Assembly: GCF_000225505.1 (NCBI RefSeq)
Contig: NZ_BACI01000016.1
Location: forward strand, 1-64,000
DNA length: 64,000 nt
Direction: 5' to 3'
From: Gordonia alkanivorans NBRC 16433
Lineage (GTDB): Bacteria; Actinomycetota; Actinomycetes; Mycobacteriales; Mycobacteriaceae
Position 1 is the stretch's first letter; every line of letters starts with the position of its first letter. A program made the translations under genes and the position numbers. Below the pieces are notes generated by a model. The model had not been told where the DNA came from, searched no databases, and worked only from the letters and a program-made list of their open reading frames with translations. Shown in pieces: positions 22,302 through 30,578 of this stretch.

Positions 22302-24289
22302 CAGATCCGAACCCGCTGCTCTTGTTCGAGATACAGGTCGTCGCCGGGCTTCACGTCGAAGGCCTCGTAGAACGCATCCATGTTGCGCACGACGCCGTTG
22401 CAGCGGAACTCCGGCGGCGAATGCGGATCGATGGACAGGCGGCGGATCGCCTCGGCGTCGCGGGTCTTGGTGCGCCAGATCTGCGCCCAGCTGAAGAAGA
22501 CTCGCTGCGTACCCGTCAGCCCGTCGATCACCGGGGGTTCGGTGCCTTCATTGGCGATCTCATAGGCAACCAGCGCGATCGACAGCCCGCCGAGGTCGCC
22601 GATGTTCTCACCGATGGTGAAGTCGCCGTTGACCTTGTGCTCCGGGTCGAGGCCCGTCGGGGTGAACTCGCCGTACTGATCGATGAGTTTACGTGTGCGG
22701 GAGGAGAACTCGGTGCGGTCGAGGTCCGTCCACCAGTCGACGAGGTTTCCGTCGCCGTCGTACTTCGCGCCCTGGTCGTCGAACCCGTGGCCGATCTCGT
22801 GGCCGATGACCGCGCCGATGCCGCCGTAGTTGACCGCGTCGTCGGCCTCGGGATCGAAGAACGGCGGCTGCAGGATGGCCGCGGGGAAGACGATCTCGTT
22901 CATGCCCGGGTTGTAGTAGGCGTTGACCGTCTGCGGGGTCATGAACCATTCGTCGTGATCGACCGGTCCGCCGATCTTGGCGAACTCGCGGTCCTGCTCG
23001 AACGACGATGCGCGCGCGACGTTCCCGATGAGATCGCCACGGTCGACGCTCAGTGCGCTGTAGTCGCGCCACTTGGCCGGGTAGCCGATCTTCGGGGTGA
23101 ACTTCTCGAGTTTCGCGAGGGCCTTCTCCCGGGTGTCCGGGGTCATCCACGGGAGTTCGGAGATGTTGCGGCGATAAGCCTTCACCAGGTTGGCGATCAA
23201 CTCGTCCATCCGGGCCTTGGCCTCCGGCGGGAAGTGTTTGGCCACATAGAGTTTGCCGACCGCGAAGCCCATCGCGCCCTCGACGAACCCGACGCCGCGC
23301 TTCCAGCGGTCGCGGATGGTCTCCGCGCCGGTCAGCGTGCGGCCGTAGAAATCGAAGTTCTCGTCGACGAAGTCCGACGACAGGTACGACGCCGCGGAGC
23401 GGAGGAGGCGCCACGTCAGCCAGGTCTTCCACTCGTCCAGCGGACGCGAGGCGATGAGTGCCGACGCCCCGGACACGAACGAGGGTTGGGCGACGACGAC
23501 CTCGGCGAAGGTCGGATCACCAGTGGTGCCCAGGCCGCCCAACCACTCGCCGATCGGGAAACCGTCTGCGGCGGATGAGAATTCGTCCAGCGTCATCAGG
23601 TTGTAGGTGAGTTCGGCGTCGCGGCGCTTCACCACGTCCCAGTGCTCGGCCGCGATGGCGGTCTCGAGGTCGAGGATGGTGGCGGCGCGGGTGGCCGCAT
23701 CGTCGAACCCGGCGAGGGCGAACATCCGCTCCACATGCGCCATGTAGGCGGTGCGGGTCTCCGCGTGCTTGTCCTCGCGGTAGTACGACTCGTCGGGCAA
23801 GCCGAGCCCGGACTGGGTGACGTGCACCAGATAGCGGTCGGACTTCTTGGCGTCGGTGTCGACGTAGTAGCCGAACAGTCCGCCGGCGCCGTGACGCTGG
23901 AGCCGGCCGATGCGCCGGGCGAGTGCGTCCACCGAGTCGATGGCGGCGATCTTCTCGAGCTCGCCGGTGATCGGGCCGATGCCGAGCGCCTCGATGTGGT
24001 CGGTGTCCATGAACGACGCGTAGAGGTCGCCGATCTTCTGTGCGTCGGAGCCGCTCGCGGGGCTCGACTTCGCACACTCGGTGATGATGTCGCGAACGTT
24101 CTCCTCGGAGTTGTCGCGCAGCACGTGGAACGCTCCGTCGACGGAACGGTCGTCGGGGATGACGTGCGACTCCAACCACTTGCCGTTGACGTGGGCGAAC
24201 AGATCGTCCTGGATGCGGACGGAATCGTCGACCCACTCGAGGTCGAGTCCGGACTTGAGATCGGTATTCGAAGCAGTCACGCGCTCCAT
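22298..24289 (-). CDS. zmp1: M13-family zinc metallopeptidase (Zmp1/neprilysin-like)
   Basis: 663 residues, the same size as M. tuberculosis Zmp1 (Rv0198c). The zinc site is complete: H497 and H501 in HEIGH with catalytic E498, and E561 in ENIGD. The substrate-binding NAYYNPGMNEIVFP and the C-terminal tetrapeptide CxxxW variant (RVRIW) are present. M13_N occupies about 20-410 and the catalytic domain 440-663. No signal peptide is visible, as in mycobacterial homologues. It lies upstream of, and overlaps, the K+ channel gene. Confidence 0.92.
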   Translation of the reverse strand: MERVTASNTDLKSGLDLEWVDDSVRIQDDLFAHVNGKWLESHVIPDDRSVDGAFHVLRDNSEENVRDIITECAKSSPASGSDAQKIGDLYASFMDTDHIEALGIGPITGELEKIAAIDSVDALARRIGRLQRHGAGGLFGYYVDTDAKKSDRYLVHVTQSGLGLPDESYYREDKHAETRTAYMAHVERMFALAGFDDAATRAATILDLETAIAAEHWDVVKRRDAELTYNLMTLDEFSSAADGFPIGEWLGGLGTTGDPTFAEVVVAQPSFVSGASALIASRPLDEWKTWLTWRLLRSAASYLSSDFVDENFDFYGRTLTGAETIRDRWKRGVGFVEGAMGFAVGKLYVAKHFPPEAKARMDELIANLVKAYRRNISELPWMTPDTREKALAKLEKFTPKIGYPAKWRDYSALSVDRGDLIGNVARASSFEQDREFAKIGGPVDHDEWFMTPQTVNAYYNPGMNEIVFPAAILQPPFFDPEADDAVNYGGIGAVIGHEIGHGFDDQGAKYDGDGNLVDWWTDLDRTEFSSRTRKLIDQYGEFTPTGLDPEHKVNGDFTIGENIGDLGGLSIALVAYEIANEGTEPPVIDGLTGTQRVFFSWAQIWRTKTRDAEAIRRLSIDPHSPPEFRCNGVVRNMDAFYEAFDVKPGDDLYLEQEQRVRIW

Positions 24290-24374
24290 CCTGTCACCGG
24301 ATGGGCGATCCGTCAGCAGCGTTCGGTACCGGCGAAATCGCGCGAGGTCCCGCGCAGGTCCCTACGGTGGATCC

Positions 24375-25850
24375 ATGGTGGGAGAAACCAGCTACGACGT
24401 CGTCGTGATCGGCGGCGGGCCGGTGGGCGAGAACGCCGCAGACTATGCGATACGGGGCAGCGATCGCACCGCCGCGATCGTCGAACACGAACTGCTGGGC
24501 GGGGAGTGCTCCTACTGGGCGTGCATGCCGTCCAAGGCGCTGCTCGGCCCCGGGAACGCTCTCGGCGAGGCGCGATCGCTGGGCGGATCCCGGGAACGGG
24601 CGTCGGCGTCGAACCCGGAACCCTCCGGCGTGCTCGAGTGGCGCGACACGGTCACCGGCCGGCTGGACGACAGCTCGGCACATCGGGGCGGGGCGACGCA
24701 CGACGACGCCGGTCAGGTGCGGTGGGCCAACGGTGCCGGTATCGAGGTGATCCGCGGCCATGGCCGGCTCGTCGGCGAGAAGCAGGTCCGAGTCGGTGAC
24801 CAACTGCTGACCGCGCGCGAGGCGGTGGTCATCGCCACCGGAAGCACCGCCTCCGTCCCGCCGATCCCGGGACTGCGCGAGGCGCTGCCGTGGACGTCGC
24901 GCGACGCGACCAACATCCTCGAGATCCCGGAGCGGGTGGTGGTGCTCGGCGGCGGGGTCGTGGCCTGCGAGGCCGCGACGTGGCTGCTCGACCTCGGCGT
25001 GCGCGGCCTCGTGATGGCGATCCGCGGGGACCGGCTGCTGCCACGGATGGAACCCTTTGCCGGAGAACGGGTTGCCGACGCGCTGCGGGCGCGCGGCGCC
25101 GACCTCCGCTTCGGGACGACGATCGAGGCGGTCGACCGGCCCGATGCCACTGGCTCGGGATACGGGCGACTGCACGGCGGCCCGGCGGTCGTCCGGCTCA
25201 CCGGCGACGGTGCGGGTGAGCTCACCGTCGACGAGATCCTGGTTGCGGCCGGACGGTCGCCGGCGACAACCGATGTGGGTCTCGACGCGCTCGGACTGAC
25301 GGCCGAGGGGCCGCTGGGGGTCGACGATCACCTCACCGTGCCGGGCCACCCCTGGCTCTACTCGGTCGGAGATGTCAACGGCCGCAATGCGCTGACCCAC
25401 ATGGGTAAGTATCAGGCGCGGGTCGCCGGTGACGTCATCGCCGCGCGGGCCGAGGGCCGGGAACTCGACGACATCAGGTACGTCGCCGGTTCCGACCATG
25501 CCGCGGTGCCGCAGGTGGTGTTCACCCGACCGGAGATCTCGTCGGTCGGGCTGACCCGGGAGCAGGCCGCCGACGCCGGGATCGACGTGCGGGTCGCCGA
25601 GGGTGAGATCTCGGTGGCCGGGTCGTATCTGCTGGGGCCGGACTACTCGGGGTACGCGTCCGTGGTCGTCGACGCGACGCGGGATGTCCTCCTCGGCGCG
25701 ACCTTCGTCGGACCGCAGACCGGTGAACTCGTGCACTCGGCGACGGTCGCGATCGTCGGAGAGGTTCCGCTTGCGCGGTTGTGGCACGCGGTCCCGTCGT
25801 ATCCGACGGTCAGCGAGGTGTGGCTGCGGCTCCTCGATCAGCTGCGCTGA
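24375..25850 (+). CDS. FAD-dependent pyridine nucleotide-disulfide oxidoreductase, lipoamide dehydrogenase-like
   Basis: 491 residues from the ATG at 24375. The FAD motif is VVIGGGPVGENAA (10-22). The redox disulfide is C45/C50 (GGECSYWACMPSK). The NAD(P)H motif is VVVLGGGVVACEAATWL, and the second FAD motif is LYSVGDVNG. The dimerisation domain ends HAVPSYPTVSE, where a Tyr replaces the catalytic His of the canonical HPTxSE motif. Dihydrolipoamide dehydrogenase activity is therefore doubtful. A quinone, disulfide or metal reductase similar to the LpdA (Rv3303c) group is more likely. The gene diverges from zmp1 across 85 bp. Confidence 0.85.
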   Translation: MVGETSYDVVVIGGGPVGENAADYAIRGSDRTAAIVEHELLGGECSYWACMPSKALLGPGNALGEARSLGGSRERASASNPEPSGVLEWRDTVTGRLDDSSAHRGGATHDDAGQVRWANGAGIEVIRGHGRLVGEKQVRVGDQLLTAREAVVIATGSTASVPPIPGLREALPWTSRDATNILEIPERVVVLGGGVVACEAATWLLDLGVRGLVMAIRGDRLLPRMEPFAGERVADALRARGADLRFGTTIEAVDRPDATGSGYGRLHGGPAVVRLTGDGAGELTVDEILVAAGRSPATTDVGLDALGLTAEGPLGVDDHLTVPGHPWLYSVGDVNGRNALTHMGKYQARVAGDVIAARAEGRELDDIRYVAGSDHAAVPQVVFTRPEISSVGLTREQAADAGIDVRVAEGEISVAGSYLLGPDYSGYASVVVDATRDVLLGATFVGPQTGELVHSATVAIVGEVPLARLWHAVPSYPTVSEVWLRLLDQLR

Positions 25851-25931
25851 CCTCGCAGAATCGCGACTTCATCACGGATTCGCGACGTCGAGACAGCGCG
25901 GCCACGTGCAGCGCTTCCGACCAGGCGAAAT

Positions 25932-25942
25932 TGGTCTGACCA
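25932..25942. promoter_or_regulatory. FadR-type operator in front of the GntR gene
   Basis: TGGTCTGACCA is a perfect palindrome around one base. It matches the core of FadR-type GntR operators (TGGTCnGACCA). Two further TGACC half-sites follow (25945-25958). It lies 38 bases before the start of the FadR-like gene, pointing to autoregulation. Confidence 0.6.
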
Positions 25943-25979
25943 CTTGACCACCTGACCGAGCGTGGTTACCGTCACACGT

Positions 25980-26741
25980 ATGCCCTTCGAGCCGGTGACC
26001 CAGCAGAGCGCACCCGAGATCGTCTTCGACCAGATCGTCGAAGGCGTGCTGTCCGGCGATCTGGCTGCCGGCGAGGCGCTCCCCAGCGAGCGGGAACTGG
26101 CGCGGATGCTGGGGGTCTCCCGGCCGACGGTGCGCGAGGCTCTCAAGCGAGTCGCAGCGGCCGGCCTGGTCACCATCCGCCAGGGCGACGGCGCGCGCAT
26201 CCAGGACATCGCCCGCACGGGCGGACTCGACCTGCTGCCGAGGCTGCTCCTCCGCGGCGGGGCGCTCGTGCCCGGCGTCGCGCGGTCGATCATCGAGGCG
26301 CGTGCCGCCGTCGGACCGGAGGTCGCCCGCCTCGCGGCGCGGCGTGCCACCGACAACGATCTCGTCGCGATCAGAGCGGTCCTCGATCATCTCGCCGCCG
26401 AGTCGGACCCGATCGGCCAGCAGGTCGCCGCCCTCGAGTTCTGGAGCGCCGTTGTCGACGCGGGCGACTCGATCGCCTTCCGGCTCATGTACAACTCGCT
26501 GCGCGCCGCCTACGAGCCCGCTGTCCCCGCTCTCGCCGGGGTCCTGGAACCCGAGGTCGGGAACATCGAGGGCTACCGGGCGCTCGTCGACACCATCGCC
26601 GCGCACGAACCCGAACGGGCCGAGGTCGCGGCCAGAGCTCTGCTCGAACCCGCGACGGCGACTCTGCTCGCAGTGTGCGAGGCACTCGAGAACGCCGAGA
26701 CCGACCAGAAAACCGACACCAAACAGGGAGAGGGACACTGA
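25980..26741 (+). CDS. FadR-like GntR-family transcriptional regulator
   Basis: 253 residues from the ATG at 25980; a GTG six codons earlier is possible. The winged helix covers about 15-80 (GEALPSERELARMLGVSRPTVREALKR split across helices 2-3; VTIRQGDGARI is the wing). It is followed by an all-helical FadR/FCD C-terminal domain (ARSIIEARAAVGPEVARLAARR). Members bind acyl-CoA or carboxylic acids. The fatty acid hydroxylase gene starts in its stop codon, so a lipid ligand is plausible. A matching operator lies upstream. Confidence 0.85.
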   Translation: MPFEPVTQQSAPEIVFDQIVEGVLSGDLAAGEALPSERELARMLGVSRPTVREALKRVAAAGLVTIRQGDGARIQDIARTGGLDLLPRLLLRGGALVPGVARSIIEARAAVGPEVARLAARRATDNDLVAIRAVLDHLAAESDPIGQQVAALEFWSAVVDAGDSIAFRLMYNSLRAAYEPAVPALAGVLEPEVGNIEGYRALVDTIAAHEPERAEVAARALLEPATATLLAVCEALENAETDQKTDTKQGEGH

Positions 26742-27457
26742 TGTCCGCCGACGAGATCGACATCCGGGCACGCCGACAGGTGGCCGCCGAGGAACGACGC
26801 ATGCGATCGCGGCACTCGATGTCGTTGCGCGACGCCTTCGCCGAGTTCCTCAGGCACCCGTCGCCGTGGATCATGGCGGCTTTCCTCGTCGCCGCGCTGG
26901 TGGCACGAGTGTGGTTGGGCGGCTGGGGTCTCGCCGACCTGATCGTCCCCGTCGTCATGGTCGCGAGCTTCCCGCTGGTGGAGTGGCTGATCCACGTGTT
27001 CGTCCTGCATTGGCGCCCCAAGCGGCTGGGGCCGATCACCATCGATCCGCTCGTCTCGCGCAAACACCGGGAGCATCATCACAACCCCCGCAACATCCCG
27101 CTCATCTTCATCCCATGGCAGGTGCTGATCGTCGTGATCGTCGCCGCGCTCGTCGTCGGACTGCTGGTCTTCACCAGCGTCGAGCGGGGACTCACGTTCC
27201 TCGTCGTACTTCCGGCGATCGGCCTGGTCTACGAGTGGACGCACTACCTGATCCACTCCGACTACCGGCCGCGACACGCGTTCTACCGCCGACTCTGGCG
27301 CAACCACCGGTTCCACCACTACCGCAACGAGCACTACTGGTTCACGGTCACCACCGCCGGGACCGCCGACCGGTTGCTCCGGACCTACCCCGACCCGGAC
27401 ACCGTTGAGAAGTCGCCGACGGCGAAGGATCTGCACGCGCTGTCGCGGACGGAGTAG
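26741..27457 (+). CDS. Fatty acid hydroxylase / sterol desaturase superfamily membrane protein
   Basis: 238 residues. The ATG shares one base with the preceding TGA. Four helices lie at about 45-62, 66-85, 118-137 and 147-165. Histidine clusters for a di-iron site are HVFVLHW, KHREHHHNP, HYLIHSDYRPRH and HRFHHYRNEHYW, the full set expected for the superfamily. The enzyme would hydroxylate or desaturate a lipid at the membrane. Co-transcription with a FadR-like regulator suggests acyl-responsive expression. The exact substrate is not predictable. Confidence 0.85.
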   Translation: MSADEIDIRARRQVAAEERRMRSRHSMSLRDAFAEFLRHPSPWIMAAFLVAALVARVWLGGWGLADLIVPVVMVASFPLVEWLIHVFVLHWRPKRLGPITIDPLVSRKHREHHHNPRNIPLIFIPWQVLIVVIVAALVVGLLVFTSVERGLTFLVVLPAIGLVYEWTHYLIHSDYRPRHAFYRRLWRNHRFHHYRNEHYWFTVTTAGTADRLLRTYPDPDTVEKSPTAKDLHALSRTE

Positions 27458-27529
27458 GACAGGGCTTCGACACGGCTCGTCGCAAGCTCCTCGCCCACTC
27501 AGCCGGCGGAGGAACCCCCGAGCCCTGTC
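27458..27529. repeat. Convergent intergenic repeat with flanking inverted arms
   Basis: GACAGGGCT (27458-27466) and its complement AGCCCTGTC (27521-27529) flank a segment starting TTCGACACGGCTCGTCGCA. That segment resembles the insertion in the ABC ATPase at 16195-16302. The element lies between the convergent hydroxylase and pirin genes and overlaps the pirin 3' end. It may end transcription from both sides. Confidence 0.4.
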
Positions 27530-28260
27530 GCCATCGACCAGACGAGGATCTCGGCGCCGGCGCCGGAGGTGATCGACATCAGTTCGGCGTCGACGGCGCG
27601 CACGGCGTCCCCGGCGTTCAAGGCGGCGGATTCCCCCTCGACGGTGGCCTCTGCCTGGCCCTCGACAACGAACAGGTGTGTGAAGCGGGCAGTCGGGAGT
27701 TCGACCGTCCCGCCGGGGCTCAGCCGAGCGGCAAAGAGGGTGGCGCCGGCGTTGGCGACCGAGATCGCGGCCCCACGGTCGGGGTCACCGGAGGCGACCG
27801 GGACCAGCTCGCCGGCCGCCAGTCGGTCGGCGACGTCGGCCTGGTCGTAGGACGGAGCGAGTCCATGCCGGTCGGGCATGAGCCACATCTGCACGTAGCG
27901 CACCGGTTCGGTCCCGGAACCCGGTAGCCCGGGCCAGGAGTCGTTGCGCTCGGAGTGTTCGACGCCGGTGCCGGCACTCATCCGTTGCACGAGACCCGGA
28001 TAGAGCACGCCCGAGTGCCCGGCCGAATCGCGGTGCACGAGCGTCCCGGAGACCACCCAGGTGACGATCTCGCTCTCCTGATGGTGGTGGAGTTCGAAGC
28101 CCTCGCCGGGCGCCACCTGTTCGTCGTTGAACGCGAGGAGGGCGCCGAAGTGGGTGTTGTCGGGATCATAGTGATCGCCGAAGGAGAACCCATGCCGCGA
28201 GGTGAGCCAGTCGGTCGTCGTGACCATGCGATCGTCGCCGGGGATCACCGTGAAAGCCAT
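27499..28260 (-). CDS. Pirin-family bicupin protein
   Basis: 253 residues from the ATG at 28260 (MAFTVIPGDDRMVTT). The N-terminal cupin carries the pirin metal ligands in GFSFGDHYDPDNTHFG and GFELHHHQESEIVTWVVSG, followed by GTGVEHSERN. The second cupin (about 150-245) is more degenerate. Pirins of the YhaK/YhhW type act as quercetinase-like dioxygenases or redox sensors; which applies here is unknown. Confidence 0.85.
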   Translation of the reverse strand: MAFTVIPGDDRMVTTTDWLTSRHGFSFGDHYDPDNTHFGALLAFNDEQVAPGEGFELHHHQESEIVTWVVSGTLVHRDSAGHSGVLYPGLVQRMSAGTGVEHSERNDSWPGLPGSGTEPVRYVQMWLMPDRHGLAPSYDQADVADRLAAGELVPVASGDPDRGAAISVANAGATLFAARLSPGGTVELPTARFTHLFVVEGQAEATVEGESAALNAGDAVRAVDAELMSITSGAGAEILVWSMATGLGGSSAG

Positions 28261-28448
28261 GGGTCCATCATCGCAGTCGGACGACTCGGGCCGGGGTCCG
28301 GTTTGCCGCGGTTTCGTGAACGGAACCACCCCCGGCCGTCAGCTGTGGCGCGAAGATTGCGGGACGAGACGCGTTCGTGACCGGCTTGATTCCCGAATGG
28401 AAGCTGGGAGCGTCGATTTCGAGTGTTACAAGAGTGAAAATTGTCGTC

Positions 28449-30086
28449 ATGAAGATCTGGGTCAAGCGCGCAACGTCCGCCGCTTGTGCCGCGGTCGCCT
28501 GTGCCGTCGTCGTGAGCTCCTGTTCGCTCACCGGAACGTCCAACACCGGTGCCGCCGCCGCCATCGACGCTTTCGCCACCGCGCTGAGCCGCCAGGACGC
28601 CGGCGGTGCCGCGCAGTTCACGACGGCCCCTGGTCAAGCCGGTGAGAGTCTGACCACGACGCTGAAAGAGATGTCGGCACAACGGATCGACGTCGACATC
28701 GAGAAACCCGTCGAGTACAGCGACGGCACCGCGACCTTCGCCCTGACCACCAAGTGGAACTGGGACAAGGGGCGCGTCTACGAGGCGAACAGCGAGGGAA
28801 CCGCGCGGAAGCTGTCGTCCGGGTGGAAGGTCACCTGGGATCCGGCGGTCCTGCATCCCGGCCTCGGTGCCGGCGGCCACCTCCGCGAGATCCGCACCGA
28901 CGCGACACCCGCGCCGTCGGTGCGCAGCTGGTCGGGCAAGGTCTTCATGTACCTCCAGCCGGTCAACGAAATCGTCATCGACCCTGCACAAACCCGCGAT
29001 CTGGCGGCCACGACGCGAGCGCTGGCCGGCGTGATCGCGCCGATCGCGCCGCTGATCACCCCCGCGGTCATCGGCGAGAAGCTGGCCGAGACGCCGGGTA
29101 AGCCGGTCATCGCCGTCACGCTGCGCGATCCCGACATGCAGGTTCTCGCCGGCGACCCCGGGCGGGTGCCCGGTGTGAGCGTCAACCGCACGGACAAACT
29201 CGTGATGGCCGACCGTCGGTTGTCGTCGCCGCTCGAGGACGGCCTGACCAACTACTGGCAGGCGATCCGCGATGCCACGGCCGGCTGGCAGGTCGAGATG
29301 GTCAACCCGGGCCTCCGGCCGCGCCGCCTCGCCGGTGAACAGGGGCCGCCCGGACCGGATGTGTTGTCGACCGTCGATCAGGGTGTGCAGCTGACCCTCG
29401 GCGACGCTGCGGTCGAGGTGGGGCAGCCGGCCACGATCCTGACCCTCGACGCGCAGAGCGGCGCCATCCTGGGCATGGCGCAGAACACCTATGCGGTCGA
29501 GCGTGGCATCGAGATCGATCGGGCCTACCCGGTCGGCTCGACGCTGAACCCGGTCTTCGACGAGGTCGGGCGCATCGCCGGGCCGCAACCCGAGAAGGCG
29601 GAGACGTTGCTCGACCGCCTCGGTCTCGGTGTCCAGTTCACTGTGCCGGGGGCCAGTGTTCCCACGCCGGGCCAGCCCGGGATCGCGACCATCGGCTACC
29701 GCCCGGGCCAGACCAACATGTCGATGACCAACATGGGTGCGTTCGGCGTCGCACTGGCACGCGCCGCGGCGGGACAGCCGTCATCGGTGGCGCCGTTCGT
29801 CCTGAAGAACGTGCCCACCAAGGTCGCCGGTGGTGAGCTCGGCGGCCTCGACCCCGCGCTCGTCGGTCCGATCCTGAAGGCGATGACCACCACCGCGGCC
29901 ACCGGAGACGCCAGCGACCTCACCCGTGCACCCGGCTTGAAGGCGCTCGTCGGGACCAACGGCCCGGAAGGCCCCGGCTGGTTCGTCGGTGTCCAGGGCG
30001 GTCAGGTCGTCGTGATCTACACCGAGGGGCCGAAGTCGGGCACCGCTGCGCTCCAGGTGGCGCAGAAGTACTTCACCATCAAGTAG
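28449..30086 (+). CDS. Penicillin-binding-protein-like lipoprotein with degenerate active site
   Basis: 545 residues from the ATG at 28449; a GTG at 28434 is possible. A hydrophobic N-terminus ends in the lipobox VVSSC at residue 25. Residues about 35-150 form an NTF2-like (MecA_N) domain with KWNWDKGRVYEAN and WKVTWDPAVLHPGL. PBP-dimer and transpeptidase-like regions follow. Where class B PBPs have SxxK, this protein has S364-T-L-N367 in YPVGSTLNPVF, so the general-base Lys is missing. The KTG region near the end is replaced by LVGTNGPEGPGWFVG. It is likely a non-catalytic PBP homologue, perhaps a scaffold or regulator of wall synthesis. Confidence 0.8.
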   Translation: MKIWVKRATSAACAAVACAVVVSSCSLTGTSNTGAAAAIDAFATALSRQDAGGAAQFTTAPGQAGESLTTTLKEMSAQRIDVDIEKPVEYSDGTATFALTTKWNWDKGRVYEANSEGTARKLSSGWKVTWDPAVLHPGLGAGGHLREIRTDATPAPSVRSWSGKVFMYLQPVNEIVIDPAQTRDLAATTRALAGVIAPIAPLITPAVIGEKLAETPGKPVIAVTLRDPDMQVLAGDPGRVPGVSVNRTDKLVMADRRLSSPLEDGLTNYWQAIRDATAGWQVEMVNPGLRPRRLAGEQGPPGPDVLSTVDQGVQLTLGDAAVEVGQPATILTLDAQSGAILGMAQNTYAVERGIEIDRAYPVGSTLNPVFDEVGRIAGPQPEKAETLLDRLGLGVQFTVPGASVPTPGQPGIATIGYRPGQTNMSMTNMGAFGVALARAAAGQPSSVAPFVLKNVPTKVAGGELGGLDPALVGPILKAMTTTAATGDASDLTRAPGLKALVGTNGPEGPGWFVGVQGGQVVVIYTEGPKSGTAALQVAQKYFTIK

Positions 30087-30122
30087 GCGCGAACACCGGC
30101 AGTCCGAGACGCCGGCGAGGGG

Positions 30123-30572
30123 TCAGCGGGTGGCGGCGCGGCGGCCCAGGTAGGCGAAGACCGCGCGCCACCCGAGCAGGAACAGCGCCAGCGTCACGGT
30201 CGCGACGATGACGAAGCTGACCGCCACACCCTGGCTGAGGATGAACCGCAGGATCATCGCGACGGTCACCGTGCAGAACCAGATGACGATCCCGACCGGC
30301 ACGACGCGGTCGGGCCGGAAGTCGTGGCCGAAGAAGTCGCTGGACCGCACGTGGGCGTACACGTAGGTGATCGACCAGCCGGCCGCACATCCGACCAGGA
30401 ACGGCCACAGCGTGTGCAGGAAGGCGGCCGGTGCGTACCCCTCTTCGTGGCTGGCCCGGCCGATCACCACGAAGATCGTGATGGCCACCGCGTCGAACAG
30501 GGCGGCGACCGGTCCGGTCGCGGTCCCCCGCACCGGCGAGGTCCCCTCCTCGGCGGGGTTCGGGATCGACAT
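30123..30572 (-). CDS. DUF3054 membrane protein
   Basis: 149 residues with four predicted helices (about 22-38, 52-72, 92-110, 118-140). The conserved opening is FDAVAITIFVVIGRASHEEG, and RPDRVVPVGIVIWFCTV is typical of DUF3054. The function is unknown. It reads leftward, 6 bp after the flippase-like gene, and may be co-transcribed with it. Confidence 0.8.
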   Translation of the reverse strand: MSIPNPAEEGTSPVRGTATGPVAALFDAVAITIFVVIGRASHEEGYAPAAFLHTLWPFLVGCAAGWSITYVYAHVRSSDFFGHDFRPDRVVPVGIVIWFCTVTVAMILRFILSQGVAVSFVIVATVTLALFLLGWRAVFAYLGRRAATR

Positions 30573-30578
30573 GGTGGA

